The notes under the pieces were generated by a model. That model was given only the letters and a program-made list of their open reading frames with translations. It did no database searches and was not told the origin of the DNA. Shown here piece by piece: positions 51,678-60,271 of a DNA stretch of 64,000 bases. The DNA comes from Nocardia wallacei (GTDB lineage Bacteria > Actinomycetota > Actinomycetes > Mycobacteriales > Mycobacteriaceae), in the NCBI RefSeq assembly GCF_014466955.1, contig NZ_AP023396.1:2666001-2730000 (forward strand), given 5' to 3'. Both the position numbers and the translations under genes were made by a program. Numbering within the stretch: the first letter of the stretch is position 1; each line of letters begins with the position of its first letter.

Positions 51678-52763
51678 TCACGGAATGATGCGCAGTGGCT
51701 GCGAGGTGTCCGGCCGCGATTCGGGCTCGGGCGGCGCGGCTGTCGGCGAGCCGGGGGCGGACGTGTCGTCGTCGCCCGGGCCGGACGCACGCAGATGCCG
51801 GGTGAGCCAGCGCTTCAACTGCTCGACCCGGGTGGCGCGCGCCGGCCAGAACTCCTGCACGGTGGCATTGAATTCCGCGCCGAGAATCACCGCGAAGCCG
51901 AGGAAGAAGGTGAACAGCAGGAACGCGATAGGGGTCGCCAGCGCGCCGTAACTGATGCCGGTGCGGGTCACCCAGGCCAGATAGCGGCGCAACCCGTCGC
52001 TGGCGGCCATGAAGAACACGCCCGCCACCACCGCGCCCCAGAACAGTCGATGCCACGGCAGCGATCTGTGCAGGGCGAGCTTGTAGAGAGTGGTCAGGCC
52101 GACGATGAGCAGCAGCCCGGTCCCCGGGTAGTAGAAGCTGTCGAGCAACCGCAGCCCCGGCTCGCGCCAGCCCTCGGGCAGCGCCCGGCCGATGAGCGCC
52201 GGGCCCAGCGCCACCAGCGGCAGCACGAACACCGCCACCACCAGGAACAGCACGTACAGCAGCAGGGCGAAGATGCGCTGCCACACCGGATGCCGGGCGT
52301 CCTGCTGGTCGTGCGCGGCCACGATCGAATCGACGAAGGTCGCCATCGCCGACGAACCGGCCCACAGCGACAGCACGAAACCGACCGAGACCACCGCGCC
52401 GCGCCCGCGCCCCAGCACATCGCCGACGGTGGGGGCGATGAGATCGTCGACCACGGTGGGGCTGAACAGGTTTCGGCTGAAACTGATGATCTTTCCCTCG
52501 ACGATCTGTACGGTGTCGGGCCCGAACCAGCCGCCCACGTAACCGAGACTGCCGAGCAGTCCCAGCAGCAGCGGCGCCAGCGACAGCGTCTGCCAGAACG
52601 CGGCGGCCGCCGACTTGGCGAAGATCGAATCGTCCCACGCCTTCACCGCCACCCGGGCGATCAGCTGCCAGGTCCGGTGCAGGATCCGCCGGGCACGCCG
52701 ACCCGCGGCCGCGCCCGGACTCGGTGCGGCGCTGTCGTCCGGAGGTGGTTCGTGCGCGTCCAT
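51678..52763 (-). CDS. YihY/BrkB family inner-membrane protein
   Basis: A 361-residue protein with six membrane helices and the YihY pattern: DDSIFAKSAAAAFWQTLSLAPLLLGLLGSLGYVGG, WAGSSAMATFVDSIVAAHDQQDARHPVWQR, RSLPWHRLFWGAVVAGVFFMAASDGLRRYL and YGALATPIAFLLFTFFLGFAVILGAEFNA. Once mislabelled ribonuclease BN, the family is a membrane protein of unclear function, possibly a transporter. Its N- and C-terminal tails are Pro/Ser-rich. Confidence 0.85.
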   Translation of the reverse strand: MDAHEPPPDDSAAPSPGAAAGRRARRILHRTWQLIARVAVKAWDDSIFAKSAAAAFWQTLSLAPLLLGLLGSLGYVGGWFGPDTVQIVEGKIISFSRNLFSPTVVDDLIAPTVGDVLGRGRGAVVSVGFVLSLWAGSSAMATFVDSIVAAHDQQDARHPVWQRIFALLLYVLFLVVAVFVLPLVALGPALIGRALPEGWREPGLRLLDSFYYPGTGLLLIVGLTTLYKLALHRSLPWHRLFWGAVVAGVFFMAASDGLRRYLAWVTRTGISYGALATPIAFLLFTFFLGFAVILGAEFNATVQEFWPARATRVEQLKRWLTRHLRASGPGDDDTSAPGSPTAAPPEPESRPDTSQPLRIIP

Positions 52764-53135
52764 CGTGCCTACAGCATCACCTACGGCCGCGCCGAATAGG
52801 CGAACGGATGGAAAACGTGTCGCGCGGCGGTGGTCGTGGTGGGCGAGATCGAAGGCTCTTCGCGCGGCGGCTGCCGGTGGGCAAGCTCACAGGCGCGTCG
52901 CGAGGCGGCGCGGCAGCCGCCCCGGGGCTCCGGACCGCGGGCGCGGGGCAGCCCCGCGCGACACGCCCGGCCCACGGCCCGCGCTCGGTTTCCGGAGCCG
53001 CCGCGGGCAGCGTCGCGGAGCCAGCGGTGGTCACCGAAATCCGGGCCCGCGGGGCCGCGCGAACCCGCGATCCGGGGGGCGGTCCGGCGGCAGGCGATTG
53101 GCTTGGTGTCGGTGCGGGTCGCTAATCTCTGTGGA
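52764..53135. other. 372-bp GC-extreme intergenic region, no gene seen
   Basis: This stretch between divergent brkB-like and helicase genes is exceptionally GC-rich. Long open frames on both strands exist, but their translations are Arg/Pro/Gly/Ala-rich with no domain pattern, as expected of composition artefacts. It must contain two promoters; no operator was recognised. Confidence 0.6.
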
Positions 53136-54848
53136 GTGACTTCGGGTGGTGCTGGTTCGTTACGTGCATGGCAGCGCAGGGCTCTCACCAAATATCTGAC
53201 GACGAAGCCACGCGACTTCCTCGCGGTCGCGACGCCGGGTGCTGGTAAAACCACGTTCGCGCTGCGACTGGCTTCCGAGTTGCTGGCCGACCGCACCGTC
53301 GACCAGGTGACGGTGGTCGCGCCCACCGAACATCTCAAGCATCAGTGGTCGGCGGCGGCGGCGCGCGCGGGTATCGCGCTGGACTCCAACTTCTCCAACT
53401 CCACCGGCGGCACCTCCGGCGACTATCACGGTGTGGTGGTCACCTACGCGCAGGTGGCGTCGCATCCGTTCAAGCATCGCGTGCGCACCGAGAACCGCCG
53501 CACCCTGGTGATTCTCGACGAGATCCACCACGCCGGCGACGCGAAGAGCTGGGGCGACGCGGCCGCCGAGGCATTCGGCGACGCGACGCGGCGGCTGGCG
53601 CTCACCGGCACCCCGTTCCGCAGCGACGATTCCCAGATCCCGTTCGTCAACTACGAGTCCGACGAGGCCGGATTTCCGCGCTCGCGCGCCGACTACGCCT
53701 ACGGTTACTCCGAGGCCCTCGCCGACGGCGTCGTGCGCCCGGTGGTCTTCCTCGCCTACTCCGGCGACGCGCACTGGCGCGACAGCGCGGGCGAGGAGTA
53801 CTCCGCACGCCTGGGCGAACCGCTGAGCGCCGAGCAGACCGCCCGCGCCTGGCGCACCGCGCTGGACCCGGCCGGAGACTGGATGTCGAAGGTGCTCGGG
53901 GCCGCCGACACCCGGCTGCGCCAGCTGCGCGCCACCGGCATGCCCGACGCGGGCGGGCTGGTGATCGCCACGGATCAGGAGCGGGCGCGCGACTACGCCG
54001 AACTGCTGGAACACATCTCGGGCGCGCGCCCGGCGCTGGTGCTGTCCGACGATCCCACCTCCTCCCAGCGGATCGGCGAGTTCGCGGCGAGCACCGACCC
54101 GTGGATGGTCGCGGTGCGCATGGTGTCCGAGGGCGTGGACGTGCCGCGCCTGGCCGTCGGCGTCTACGCCACCAGCGCCTCCACACCGCTGTATTTCGCC
54201 CAGGCGATCGGCCGGTTCGTGCGCGCCCGCCGGCCCGGCGAGACCGCGAGCGTCTTCCTGCCGTCGGTGCCGGTGCTGCTGGACCTGGCCGCGCAGCTGG
54301 AGATTCAGCGCGATCACGTCATCGGCAAGCCGCACCGGGAGAAGAACGGCCTCGAGGACGAGCTGCTGATCGAGGCCAACAAACAGCAGGACGAGCCGGG
54401 CGAGGAGGAGCGGAAGTTCGTCGCGCTCGCCGCCGACGCCGAACTGGATCAGGTGATCTACGACGGCGATTCGTTCGGCACCGCGACCTTCGCGGGCAGC
54501 GACGAGGAGGCCGACTATCTCGGTATCCCGGGCCTGCTCGACGCCGAGCAGATGCGCGCGCTGCTGCGCGACCGCCAGACCCGCCAGGTCGAGGAGCGCA
54601 GCGCGGCCGCCGCGGGCGCCGAATCCGGCCCCAGCATCGCGGCCGCCGCCGAGCGGGTCGCCACCGCCGACCGCCTCAGCGAGCTGCGCCGCGAACTCAA
54701 CAGCCTGGTCGCCATGCATCACCACCGCACCGGCAAGCCCCACGGTGTCATCCACGGCGAGCTGCGTCGCGAATGTGGCGGTCCCCCAACGGCATTGGCG
54801 ACGGCCGAGCAACTCTCCCAGCGCATCGCCGCCCTGCGCCGCATGTAG
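53136..54848 (+). CDS. SF2 DEAD/DEAH-box helicase (XPB-like)
   Basis: A 570-residue ATPase. Motif I is ATPGAGKTTFALRLA, motif II LDEIHHAGD, motif III LTGTPFRSD and motif VI QAIGRFVRARRPGE; motif Ia appears as VAPTEHLKHQW. The C-terminal 150 residues add a coiled, acidic region. Order and spacing match actinobacterial XPB-like helicases. The role is probably DNA repair or nucleic-acid remodelling. GTG 53136 was chosen because it starts just before the conserved SLRAWQRRALTKYLTTKPRDFLAVATPG. Confidence 0.87.
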   Translation: MTSGGAGSLRAWQRRALTKYLTTKPRDFLAVATPGAGKTTFALRLASELLADRTVDQVTVVAPTEHLKHQWSAAAARAGIALDSNFSNSTGGTSGDYHGVVVTYAQVASHPFKHRVRTENRRTLVILDEIHHAGDAKSWGDAAAEAFGDATRRLALTGTPFRSDDSQIPFVNYESDEAGFPRSRADYAYGYSEALADGVVRPVVFLAYSGDAHWRDSAGEEYSARLGEPLSAEQTARAWRTALDPAGDWMSKVLGAADTRLRQLRATGMPDAGGLVIATDQERARDYAELLEHISGARPALVLSDDPTSSQRIGEFAASTDPWMVAVRMVSEGVDVPRLAVGVYATSASTPLYFAQAIGRFVRARRPGETASVFLPSVPVLLDLAAQLEIQRDHVIGKPHREKNGLEDELLIEANKQQDEPGEEERKFVALAADAELDQVIYDGDSFGTATFAGSDEEADYLGIPGLLDAEQMRALLRDRQTRQVEERSAAAAGAESGPSIAAAAERVATADRLSELRRELNSLVAMHHHRTGKPHGVIHGELRRECGGPPTALATAEQLSQRIAALRRM

Positions 54849-54922
54849 TCGCGCCCGACCCGCCGATACCTGCGCGACACACGGCCGTTCGGCGGCGATC
54901 CACCAACCTGCCCCGCACGGGT

Positions 54923-55516
54923 TCAGGTGGGCCAGGCGGCCAGGGCGCGGTCGATCGTGCGGCTCAGCTGCGGTAGGTCGGCGCCGTCGCGAGCCTGGAC
55001 CGACAGTCCGAACAGGACGGTGGCGTAGAAGTCGGCCAGTTCGGCGGTGTCGGTAGCGGCGGGGAGGTCGCCTTCGGCTACGCCACGCTCGAGGCGGTGG
55101 CGGATGTCTTCCACTGTCGCCCTGCGCTTTTCGACGAGGAAGTCGCGGATCGTCGTGTTGCGGGTGGTGTAGGTGGACCCGGCCAGCACGACCATGCAGC
55201 CGCGCGGTGTGGTGCCGTCGACGTAGGCGCGGGCATTGTCGCGCAGCATGGCCTCGATGGCGGTGCGCGCGGTGGGTTCCTCGCGCAGCGCACGTGCGGT
55301 GTACCCGCCCTCGGTGCACCCGTAGAGTCCCACGGACTCCCGGAACAACTGCTCCTTGCTGCCGAACGCCGCGTAGAGGCTGGGGGAGTTGATGCCCATG
55401 GCGGAGGTGAGGTCGCTCATCGACGCGCCCTCGTAGCCGTGCTCCCAGAACACCTCCATGGCGCATCGCAATGCCCGCGCCCGATCGAAGGCGCGGGGAC
55501 GACCCCGTTCGGCCAC
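54923..55516 (-). CDS. TetR family regulator (SDR-linked)
   Basis: A 197-residue repressor with helix-turn-helix at about 10-56 (ALRCAMEVFWEHGYEGASMSDLTSAMGINSPSLYAAFGSKEQLFRE) and a TetR_C ligand domain. GTG 55516 has AAGGAG upstream. Divergent from an SDR gene; the 102-bp gap holds mirrored 11-bp sites, so each promoter probably has one copy and the regulator controls both. Such TetR-SDR pairs respond to electrophiles or antibiotics. Confidence 0.86.
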   Translation of the reverse strand: MAERGRPRAFDRARALRCAMEVFWEHGYEGASMSDLTSAMGINSPSLYAAFGSKEQLFRESVGLYGCTEGGYTARALREEPTARTAIEAMLRDNARAYVDGTTPRGCMVVLAGSTYTTRNTTIRDFLVEKRRATVEDIRHRLERGVAEGDLPAATDTAELADFYATVLFGLSVQARDGADLPQLSRTIDRALAAWPT

Positions 55517-55528
55517 GACCGCTCCTTT

Positions 55529-55604
55529 CTGTGTCGATCGTTAAATATACCCTTGACGCCGCCTTCCCGGTCTGCTTGAGTCATTTATGTACTGATCGAC
55601 ACAG
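55529..55604. promoter_or_regulatory. mirrored operators in TetR/SDR divergent promoter
   Basis: CTGTGTCGATC (55529-55539) and its reverse complement GATCGACACAG (55594-55604) are perfect 11-bp copies placed near each start codon. The homology extends outwards to the ribosome-binding sites (CCGCTCCT / AGGAGCGG), so the intergenic region is nearly palindromic at both ends. Confidence 0.7.
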
Positions 55605-55618
55605 AATTAGGAGCGGAG

Positions 55619-56359
55619 ATGAACGACCTGACCGGGACCGCGGCACTCGTGACCGGAGGCAGCCGGGGCATCGGCGCCGCGATCGCGCGGCGGCTGGCCG
55701 AGGCGGGCGCCGACGTGGCGCTGACCTACCGCACCGGCGTGGAGAACGCGGAAAAGGTGGCGGCCGAGATCGAGGCGCTGGGTCGTCGCGCACTCGTCGT
55801 GCGGGCCGACAGCGCCGACGCGGGCGAGATCGTCGCGGCCGTCCACCACACCGCCGCGACGCTGGGGCGGCTCGACATCCTGGTCAACAACGCCGGCATC
55901 TTCCCGGCCAAGCCGTTCGAGGATTTCACCCTCGACGAGATCGATCAGGCGCTGCACATCCACGCCCGGGCGGCCTTCGTCGCCGCCCAGGCCGCGGTGG
56001 GGCACATGACCGAGGGCGGCCGGATCATCAGCATCGGCTCGAACCTGTCCGAGCGGGCGCTGTTCGGCGGCCTGGCGCTGTACAACCTGAGCAAGTCCGC
56101 GCTCAACGGTTTCACCAAAGCCCTTGCGCGGGAACTGGGTTCGCGCGGCATCACGGTGAACCTGGTGCAGCCCGGCGCCACCGACACCGATATGAATCCG
56201 GCGGGCGGCGACCACGCCGGTCAGCAGTTGCAGTTCAATCCATTGGGCCGGTTCGCCGGTCCCGACGACGTCGCCGCCATGGTGGCCTTCCTCGCGAGCC
56301 CGGCGGGACGCGCGGTCAACGGCGCCGTCGTGACCGTCGACAGCGGAACCAACGCCTGA
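55619..56359 (+). CDS. SDR family oxidoreductase
   Basis: A 246-residue classical short-chain dehydrogenase. The NAD(P) loop is TGGSRGIGAAIA, NNAG appears in ILVNNAGIFPAKPF, catalytic Ser near 139 (IISIGSNLS), and YxxxK as YNLSKSALNG. C-terminal RFAGPDDVAAMVAFLASPAGRAVNGAVVTVDSGT is typical. It probably reduces a carbonyl compound with NADPH. ATG 55619 follows GGAGCGGAG. Confidence 0.9.
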   Translation: MNDLTGTAALVTGGSRGIGAAIARRLAEAGADVALTYRTGVENAEKVAAEIEALGRRALVVRADSADAGEIVAAVHHTAATLGRLDILVNNAGIFPAKPFEDFTLDEIDQALHIHARAAFVAAQAAVGHMTEGGRIISIGSNLSERALFGGLALYNLSKSALNGFTKALARELGSRGITVNLVQPGATDTDMNPAGGDHAGQQLQFNPLGRFAGPDDVAAMVAFLASPAGRAVNGAVVTVDSGTNA

Positions 56360-57175
56360 TCAGCGGGCGAAGTACCGGCCCGGCGACACCCCTATCGCGC
56401 GGCGGAAGGCGGCGACGTAGGCGCTGGCCGAGCCGTAGCCGACCCGCTCGGCGATGCGCGCCAGCGGCAGCCCGCCAGCCAGCAGCGGCAGCGAGGCGGC
56501 CAGCCGGACCTGAGTTCGCCACTGCCCGAAGCTGATTCCGGTCTCGGCGCGAAACAGCCGGGCCAGCGTCCGCGCGCTGGCGGTGGCGTCCGGGGCGAAC
56601 TCGGCGAGTGTGCGATCGTCGGCCGGGTCGCGCAGCAGGGCCTCGGCGACGGCCCGGGCGCGGGGATCCGCGGGCATCGGCGCGCCGACCGGGGTCACCT
56701 CGACCGGTTCGAGCAGATCGAACACCACCGCCTCGGCGCGCTGCCGTCGATCCGCCGCGAGCGCATCGGCGCCCCGCAGGAATACGCCTGGGGCGCGGGG
56801 CTTGTCGAGTCCGCCACCGGTGAGGTAGTCGAACAGTTCGTGCAGCAGGCGGTCGACGCGCAGCAGGGTGGGAGCGGCGAAGCGCACCGGGCAGCGGTCC
56901 GGTTCGACGAAGATGCCGCGCATGGCGGCGCCGTCGGGGGTTCCGGTGCGGTGCGGCAGCCCGCCGGGTATCCACAGCGCCCGGGTCGGCGGGAGCACCC
57001 ACTGGCCGCCACCGGCCGCCACTGCCAATACTCCCTGTGAGGCCCAGACGATCTGGTGCTGTGGATGCCGATGCGGTTCGAACCACAGGCCCGCGGGGAG
57101 TATGCCCACGCCGAAGACCATCGCGGTGGGTCCGGCGGGCGCCGCGACCTCGAGCGGGTGTCCGTTCTGCGACAC
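56360..57175 (-). CDS. AraC family regulator with cupin-like N-terminus
   Basis: A 271-residue regulator. The N-terminal 150 residues form a cupin-like domain (VGILPAGLWFEPHRHPQHQIVWASQGVLAVAAGGGQWVLPPTRALWIPGGLPHRTGT), with the His cluster in FEPHRHPQHQ possibly binding a metal. The C-terminal AraC domain has LAEFAPDATASARTLARLFRAETGISFGQW and LARIAERVGYGSASAYVAAFRRAIGVSPGRYF. GTG 57175 is preferred because it avoids overlap with the divergent methyltransferase; ATG 57232 is possible. Confidence 0.82.
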   Translation of the reverse strand: MSQNGHPLEVAAPAGPTAMVFGVGILPAGLWFEPHRHPQHQIVWASQGVLAVAAGGGQWVLPPTRALWIPGGLPHRTGTPDGAAMRGIFVEPDRCPVRFAAPTLLRVDRLLHELFDYLTGGGLDKPRAPGVFLRGADALAADRRQRAEAVVFDLLEPVEVTPVGAPMPADPRARAVAEALLRDPADDRTLAEFAPDATASARTLARLFRAETGISFGQWRTQVRLAASLPLLAGGLPLARIAERVGYGSASAYVAAFRRAIGVSPGRYFAR

Positions 57176-57230
57176 AATCTGGCAGCGTAGCGTCTTCCGG
57201 CCGCCGACGGGGACTCCTACCGTCACGGTC

Positions 57231-57800
57231 ATGGGTATGAATCTGCCGCACCGCCTGCTCTGCCGCTCCGCTCTCTGGGAGCGCGCCAGCGCCACCCGCA
57301 TCGTGCCGTGGGCACTGTCGGGCGTGGACCTGGGGGACGCCGCGCTCGAGGTCGGGCCCGGGTACGGCGCGAACGTCGAGGCCCTGCGGGAACGGGTGCC
57401 CGCGCTCACCGGCCTCGAGATCGATCCGGTGCTCGCCGCCCGCCTGCGCGACCGCAAGGCCGGACGTCTGAGGGTGCTCGACGGTGACGGCGCGGCGATG
57501 CCGCTGCCGGACAACGAGTTCAGCTCGGTCGTGTGCTTCACCATGTTGCATCACGTCCCGTCGCCGCCGCGCCAGGACGACCTGTTCGCCGAGGCCTTCC
57601 GTGTGCTGCGGCCGGGCGGCGTCTTCGCGGGCAGCGACGGATTGGACAGCTTCGCCTTCCGCCTGATCCATCTGGGCGACACCTGCGTGCCCGTACCCCC
57701 GGAAACCCTCCCGGAGCGCCTCGCTCGCATCGGCTTCGCGGACATCGAAATCGACAAGGACACGAAGAGTTTCCGCTTCCGCGCCCGTCGGCCCGAGTGA
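57231..57800 (+). CDS. class I SAM-dependent methyltransferase
   Basis: A 189-residue methyltransferase with the SAM loop ALEVGPGYGANVEALRE and acidic strand-end LTGLEIDPVLAARL, followed by VLDGDGAAMPLPDNEFSSVVCFTMLHHVPSP and VLRPGGVFAGSDGL, all typical of class I small-molecule methyltransferases. The start is ATG 57231 or 57237; no strong ribosome-binding site is seen. It is divergent from the AraC gene, which may regulate it. Confidence 0.83.
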   Translation: MGMNLPHRLLCRSALWERASATRIVPWALSGVDLGDAALEVGPGYGANVEALRERVPALTGLEIDPVLAARLRDRKAGRLRVLDGDGAAMPLPDNEFSSVVCFTMLHHVPSPPRQDDLFAEAFRVLRPGGVFAGSDGLDSFAFRLIHLGDTCVPVPPETLPERLARIGFADIEIDKDTKSFRFRARRPE

Positions 57801-57813
57801 GCAGGTCCCGGTG

Positions 57814-58392
57814 TCAGCCGGTGGGCACTGCGGTGCCCGGATTCGATATGGTCCCGAAATAGGTTGCGGGGTCGATGGTTTCGAGAGGCGTCCACCGAGG
57901 TGGCGGTGCGTCGGAATCGCCGGGGGCGACGGTGTCCCGGTAGCCCTGCAGCTCCAGTGCCAGCCAAGGGTTTTCGTCCACGCGCCGGGCGAGGGCGTAG
58001 CAGGCGGCGAGCAGATGCAGGCAGCGGGGCTTGCGGGCGGAGCAGGAGCAGTCGGAGTTGAGCAGGCGCGGGGCAACGGAGACGCCCGCGGTGCGCAGGG
58101 TTTCGCGGACGGTGTCGGCCAGCTCGGCCGCATCCGGCGGGAGTTGCGCGGCGATGGCGGCGATCCGGGCGGCGGGCAGCGGCGCCAGCTCCAGGTAGGT
58201 CACCGAGGCCTGGCTGCCGCGATGGATGGACGCGCGCACCGTACGTCCCTCGATCGCCAGTTCGACGCCGTCGTTGCGTGCGATGCGGCGGGCGCGGGGG
58301 AGCAGCGGTTCGGGCCGCGTCTGCGACAGGGGCTCGGCCAGGCGCACCCAGTCCATGCCCCAGGCGGTATAGCCGAATTCGTTGTCGGCCAA
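57814..58392 (-). CDS. SWIM zinc-finger protein coupled to SNF2 helicase
   Basis: A 192-residue protein with a SWIM finger (CSCSARKPRCLHLLAACYA, CxCx(n)CxH) near 115-135. SWIM domains bind DNA or protein partners. The TTG start 58392 lies one base after the helicase stop, with GAGGG in the helicase's last codons, so the two are translationally coupled. SNF2-SWIM gene pairs are frequent in actinobacteria and are thought to act together in chromosome or repair processes. Confidence 0.85.
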   Translation of the reverse strand: MADNEFGYTAWGMDWVRLAEPLSQTRPEPLLPRARRIARNDGVELAIEGRTVRASIHRGSQASVTYLELAPLPAARIAAIAAQLPPDAAELADTVRETLRTAGVSVAPRLLNSDCSCSARKPRCLHLLAACYALARRVDENPWLALELQGYRDTVAPGDSDAPPPRWTPLETIDPATYFGTISNPGTAVPTG

Positions 58393-58393
58393 A

Positions 58394-60193
58394 TCAATTC
58401 CCTCGCTTCCGGCGCAGGATCTCCAGCAGGTGCTCGTCGTCGAGCCGGGCCAGCGCCGCCACCCCGGACGCGGCGCCGGTGCCGCCGGTGTCGGTGAGGT
58501 CGGCCAGCGCCGACTTGCGGCCGTGCATACCGGCGATGTGTTCCTCGACGGTGGTCCCCGTGGTGAGCGTGGTGACAGTGACGGGCCGGGTCTGGCCGAT
58601 CCGGTGTACGCGGTCGGAGGCCTGCGCCTCCACCGCCGGATTCCACCAGCGGTCGTAGTGCACGACGTCGGCCGCGCGGGTCAGGGTCAGGCCGGTCCCG
58701 GCCGCGCGCAGGCTCAGCACCAGCACCGGCGGTCCGTCCGGTGTCTGGAATCGCCGCACGATATCGGCGCGCTGCGCGGCGTCGAGTCCGCCGTGGAAGA
58801 ACGGCACAGTGATCCCGAACCGCTCGGCGCAGTGGCGCACCAGCAGTTCGCCGGTGCGCCGGTACTGGGTGAAAACCAGAGTGGGAGCGCCGTTGTCGAG
58901 GTTGTTGGCGAGCAGATCGGCGCACACGTCGAACTTGCCGGAGCGCCCGGCCAATTCGTCCAGCTCGCCGGTCACCAGGCCCGGATGGTTGCACACCTGT
59001 TTCAGGGCGGTCAGCGCCGCCAGCACCCGGGTCTGCCGCTGCGTGCCGCTGCCGAAACCCTCGGCCGCCGCCTGGTCGAGCAGCCCGTCGTACAGCCGCT
59101 GCTGCTCCTCGGTGAGATCGCACACCACATCGCAGTGGAGCTTCGACGGCAGCGCGGCCGCCACCTGTATCTTCTTGCGCGCCAAGACGAACGGCTCCAG
59201 GACGTCACGCAGCCGGATCGCGGCCCGCTCCGAGCCCTCGTGGATGGGCCGCACGAACCGGCGCCGGAACTGCGCCTTGTGCGTGAACGCCCGCGGTGCC
59301 ACCAGATTCAGCAGCGCCCACAATTCGTCGAGATGGTTCTCCACCGGCGTGCCGGTCAGTGCGATCCGGGCGTCGGCCCGCAGTGCCCGCGCCGCCCGTG
59401 CCACCTGGGTGCGAGGATTCTTCAGCACCTGCGCCTCGTCGAAAACCACTGTCGCCCAGTGCTGCTCGGCCAGTGCCCGGCCGTGTCCGCGCAGCGTGGG
59501 ATAGCCGGTCACGACGATGGACCCGCCGGGTACGGCGCCGAGGTCCCCGCCGCGCCACACGACCGGCGTCAGCCCCGGCGCGAACCGCTCGAGCTCCAGT
59601 GCCCAGTTGCCCACCAGCGAGGTCGGGCAGACCACCAGCTGCGGTCCGTCGTCGGCCCGGCCGAGCAGATAACCGATCGCCTGCACGGTCTTGCCCAGTC
59701 CCATCTCGTCCGCGAGCACCGCGCCGCCGTGTGTCGCGGTGGTCTCCCGCAGCCACGCGATGCCACCGGCCTGGTAGGAACGCAGGTCGGCCCGCAGTGT
59801 GGTGCGCAGCTCGGCGAGCACGGCCTGGCTGCCGGCGCACGCTCGGGCGGCCCGGTCCGCGGATACGACGGCGGTCCGTGCCGCATTGGGAACGGCGTGC
59901 GCGACCGGCGGCAGTTCGGCGGTCGCGCCGCCCAGTACGGCGCGCCAAGCGATGACCGAGGCGCCGGGTGCCGCGACCGGCATGGTCGCGAACCGGCCGG
60001 GCTCGGCGAGTGCGCAGTCCACCGCGGTGACGGTCATGCCGGAGCCGTCGGGTGCGGGAACGGCGAGGGAGACGGGTTCCGTGTCCGCGCCGGACGCGGG
60101 AATCGGCGCGGAACCGTTCCAGGTCCACAGCGCGAACATGTGCCGGTCGGGCAGATAGGTGGCATGGGTGTAGGTGGCATGGGTGGTGGGCAG
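58394..60193 (-). CDS. SNF2-type DEAD/DEAH ATPase
   Basis: An SNF2 family DNA translocase of 581-599 residues. Motif I is LADEMGLGKTVQAIGYLLG, motif II VVFDEAQVLKNP, motif III ALTGTPVENHLDELWALLNLV, motif V SLRAAGTGLTLTRAADVVHYDRWWNP and VI QASDRVHRIGQTRPV. The family-typical N-terminus with FALW begins before ATG 60139: reading upstream gives LPTTHATYTHATYLPDRHMFALW. A perfect AGGAGG lies just upstream of an in-frame CTG at 60193, with no ATG, GTG or TTG, so the real start may be CTG. It is followed by the coupled SWIM gene and divergent from a TetR gene. Confidence 0.85.
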   Translation of the reverse strand: MPTTHATYTHATYLPDRHMFALWTWNGSAPIPASGADTEPVSLAVPAPDGSGMTVTAVDCALAEPGRFATMPVAAPGASVIAWRAVLGGATAELPPVAHAVPNAARTAVVSADRAARACAGSQAVLAELRTTLRADLRSYQAGGIAWLRETTATHGGAVLADEMGLGKTVQAIGYLLGRADDGPQLVVCPTSLVGNWALELERFAPGLTPVVWRGGDLGAVPGGSIVVTGYPTLRGHGRALAEQHWATVVFDEAQVLKNPRTQVARAARALRADARIALTGTPVENHLDELWALLNLVAPRAFTHKAQFRRRFVRPIHEGSERAAIRLRDVLEPFVLARKKIQVAAALPSKLHCDVVCDLTEEQQRLYDGLLDQAAAEGFGSGTQRQTRVLAALTALKQVCNHPGLVTGELDELAGRSGKFDVCADLLANNLDNGAPTLVFTQYRRTGELLVRHCAERFGITVPFFHGGLDAAQRADIVRRFQTPDGPPVLVLSLRAAGTGLTLTRAADVVHYDRWWNPAVEAQASDRVHRIGQTRPVTVTTLTTGTTVEEHIAGMHGRKSALADLTDTGGTGAASGVAALARLDDEHLLEILRRKRGN

Positions 60194-60212
60194 GACGACC
60201 CTCCTGATCTAC

Positions 60213-60250
60213 GTACTCTGTACGGGGTATTCTAACTTCGTACAGGGTAC
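60213..60250. promoter_or_regulatory. two TetR sites flanking a -10 element
   Basis: GTACTCTGTAC (60213-60223) and GTACAGGGTAC (60240-60250) are two 11-bp GTAC-N3-GTAC motifs 27 bp apart, on either side of TATTCT (60228-60233). They sit between the divergent SNF2 and TetR genes and are probably bound by the TetR protein, repressing one or both. Confidence 0.6.
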
Positions 60251-60271
60251 CGATATTCCGCGAGGAGCGCC

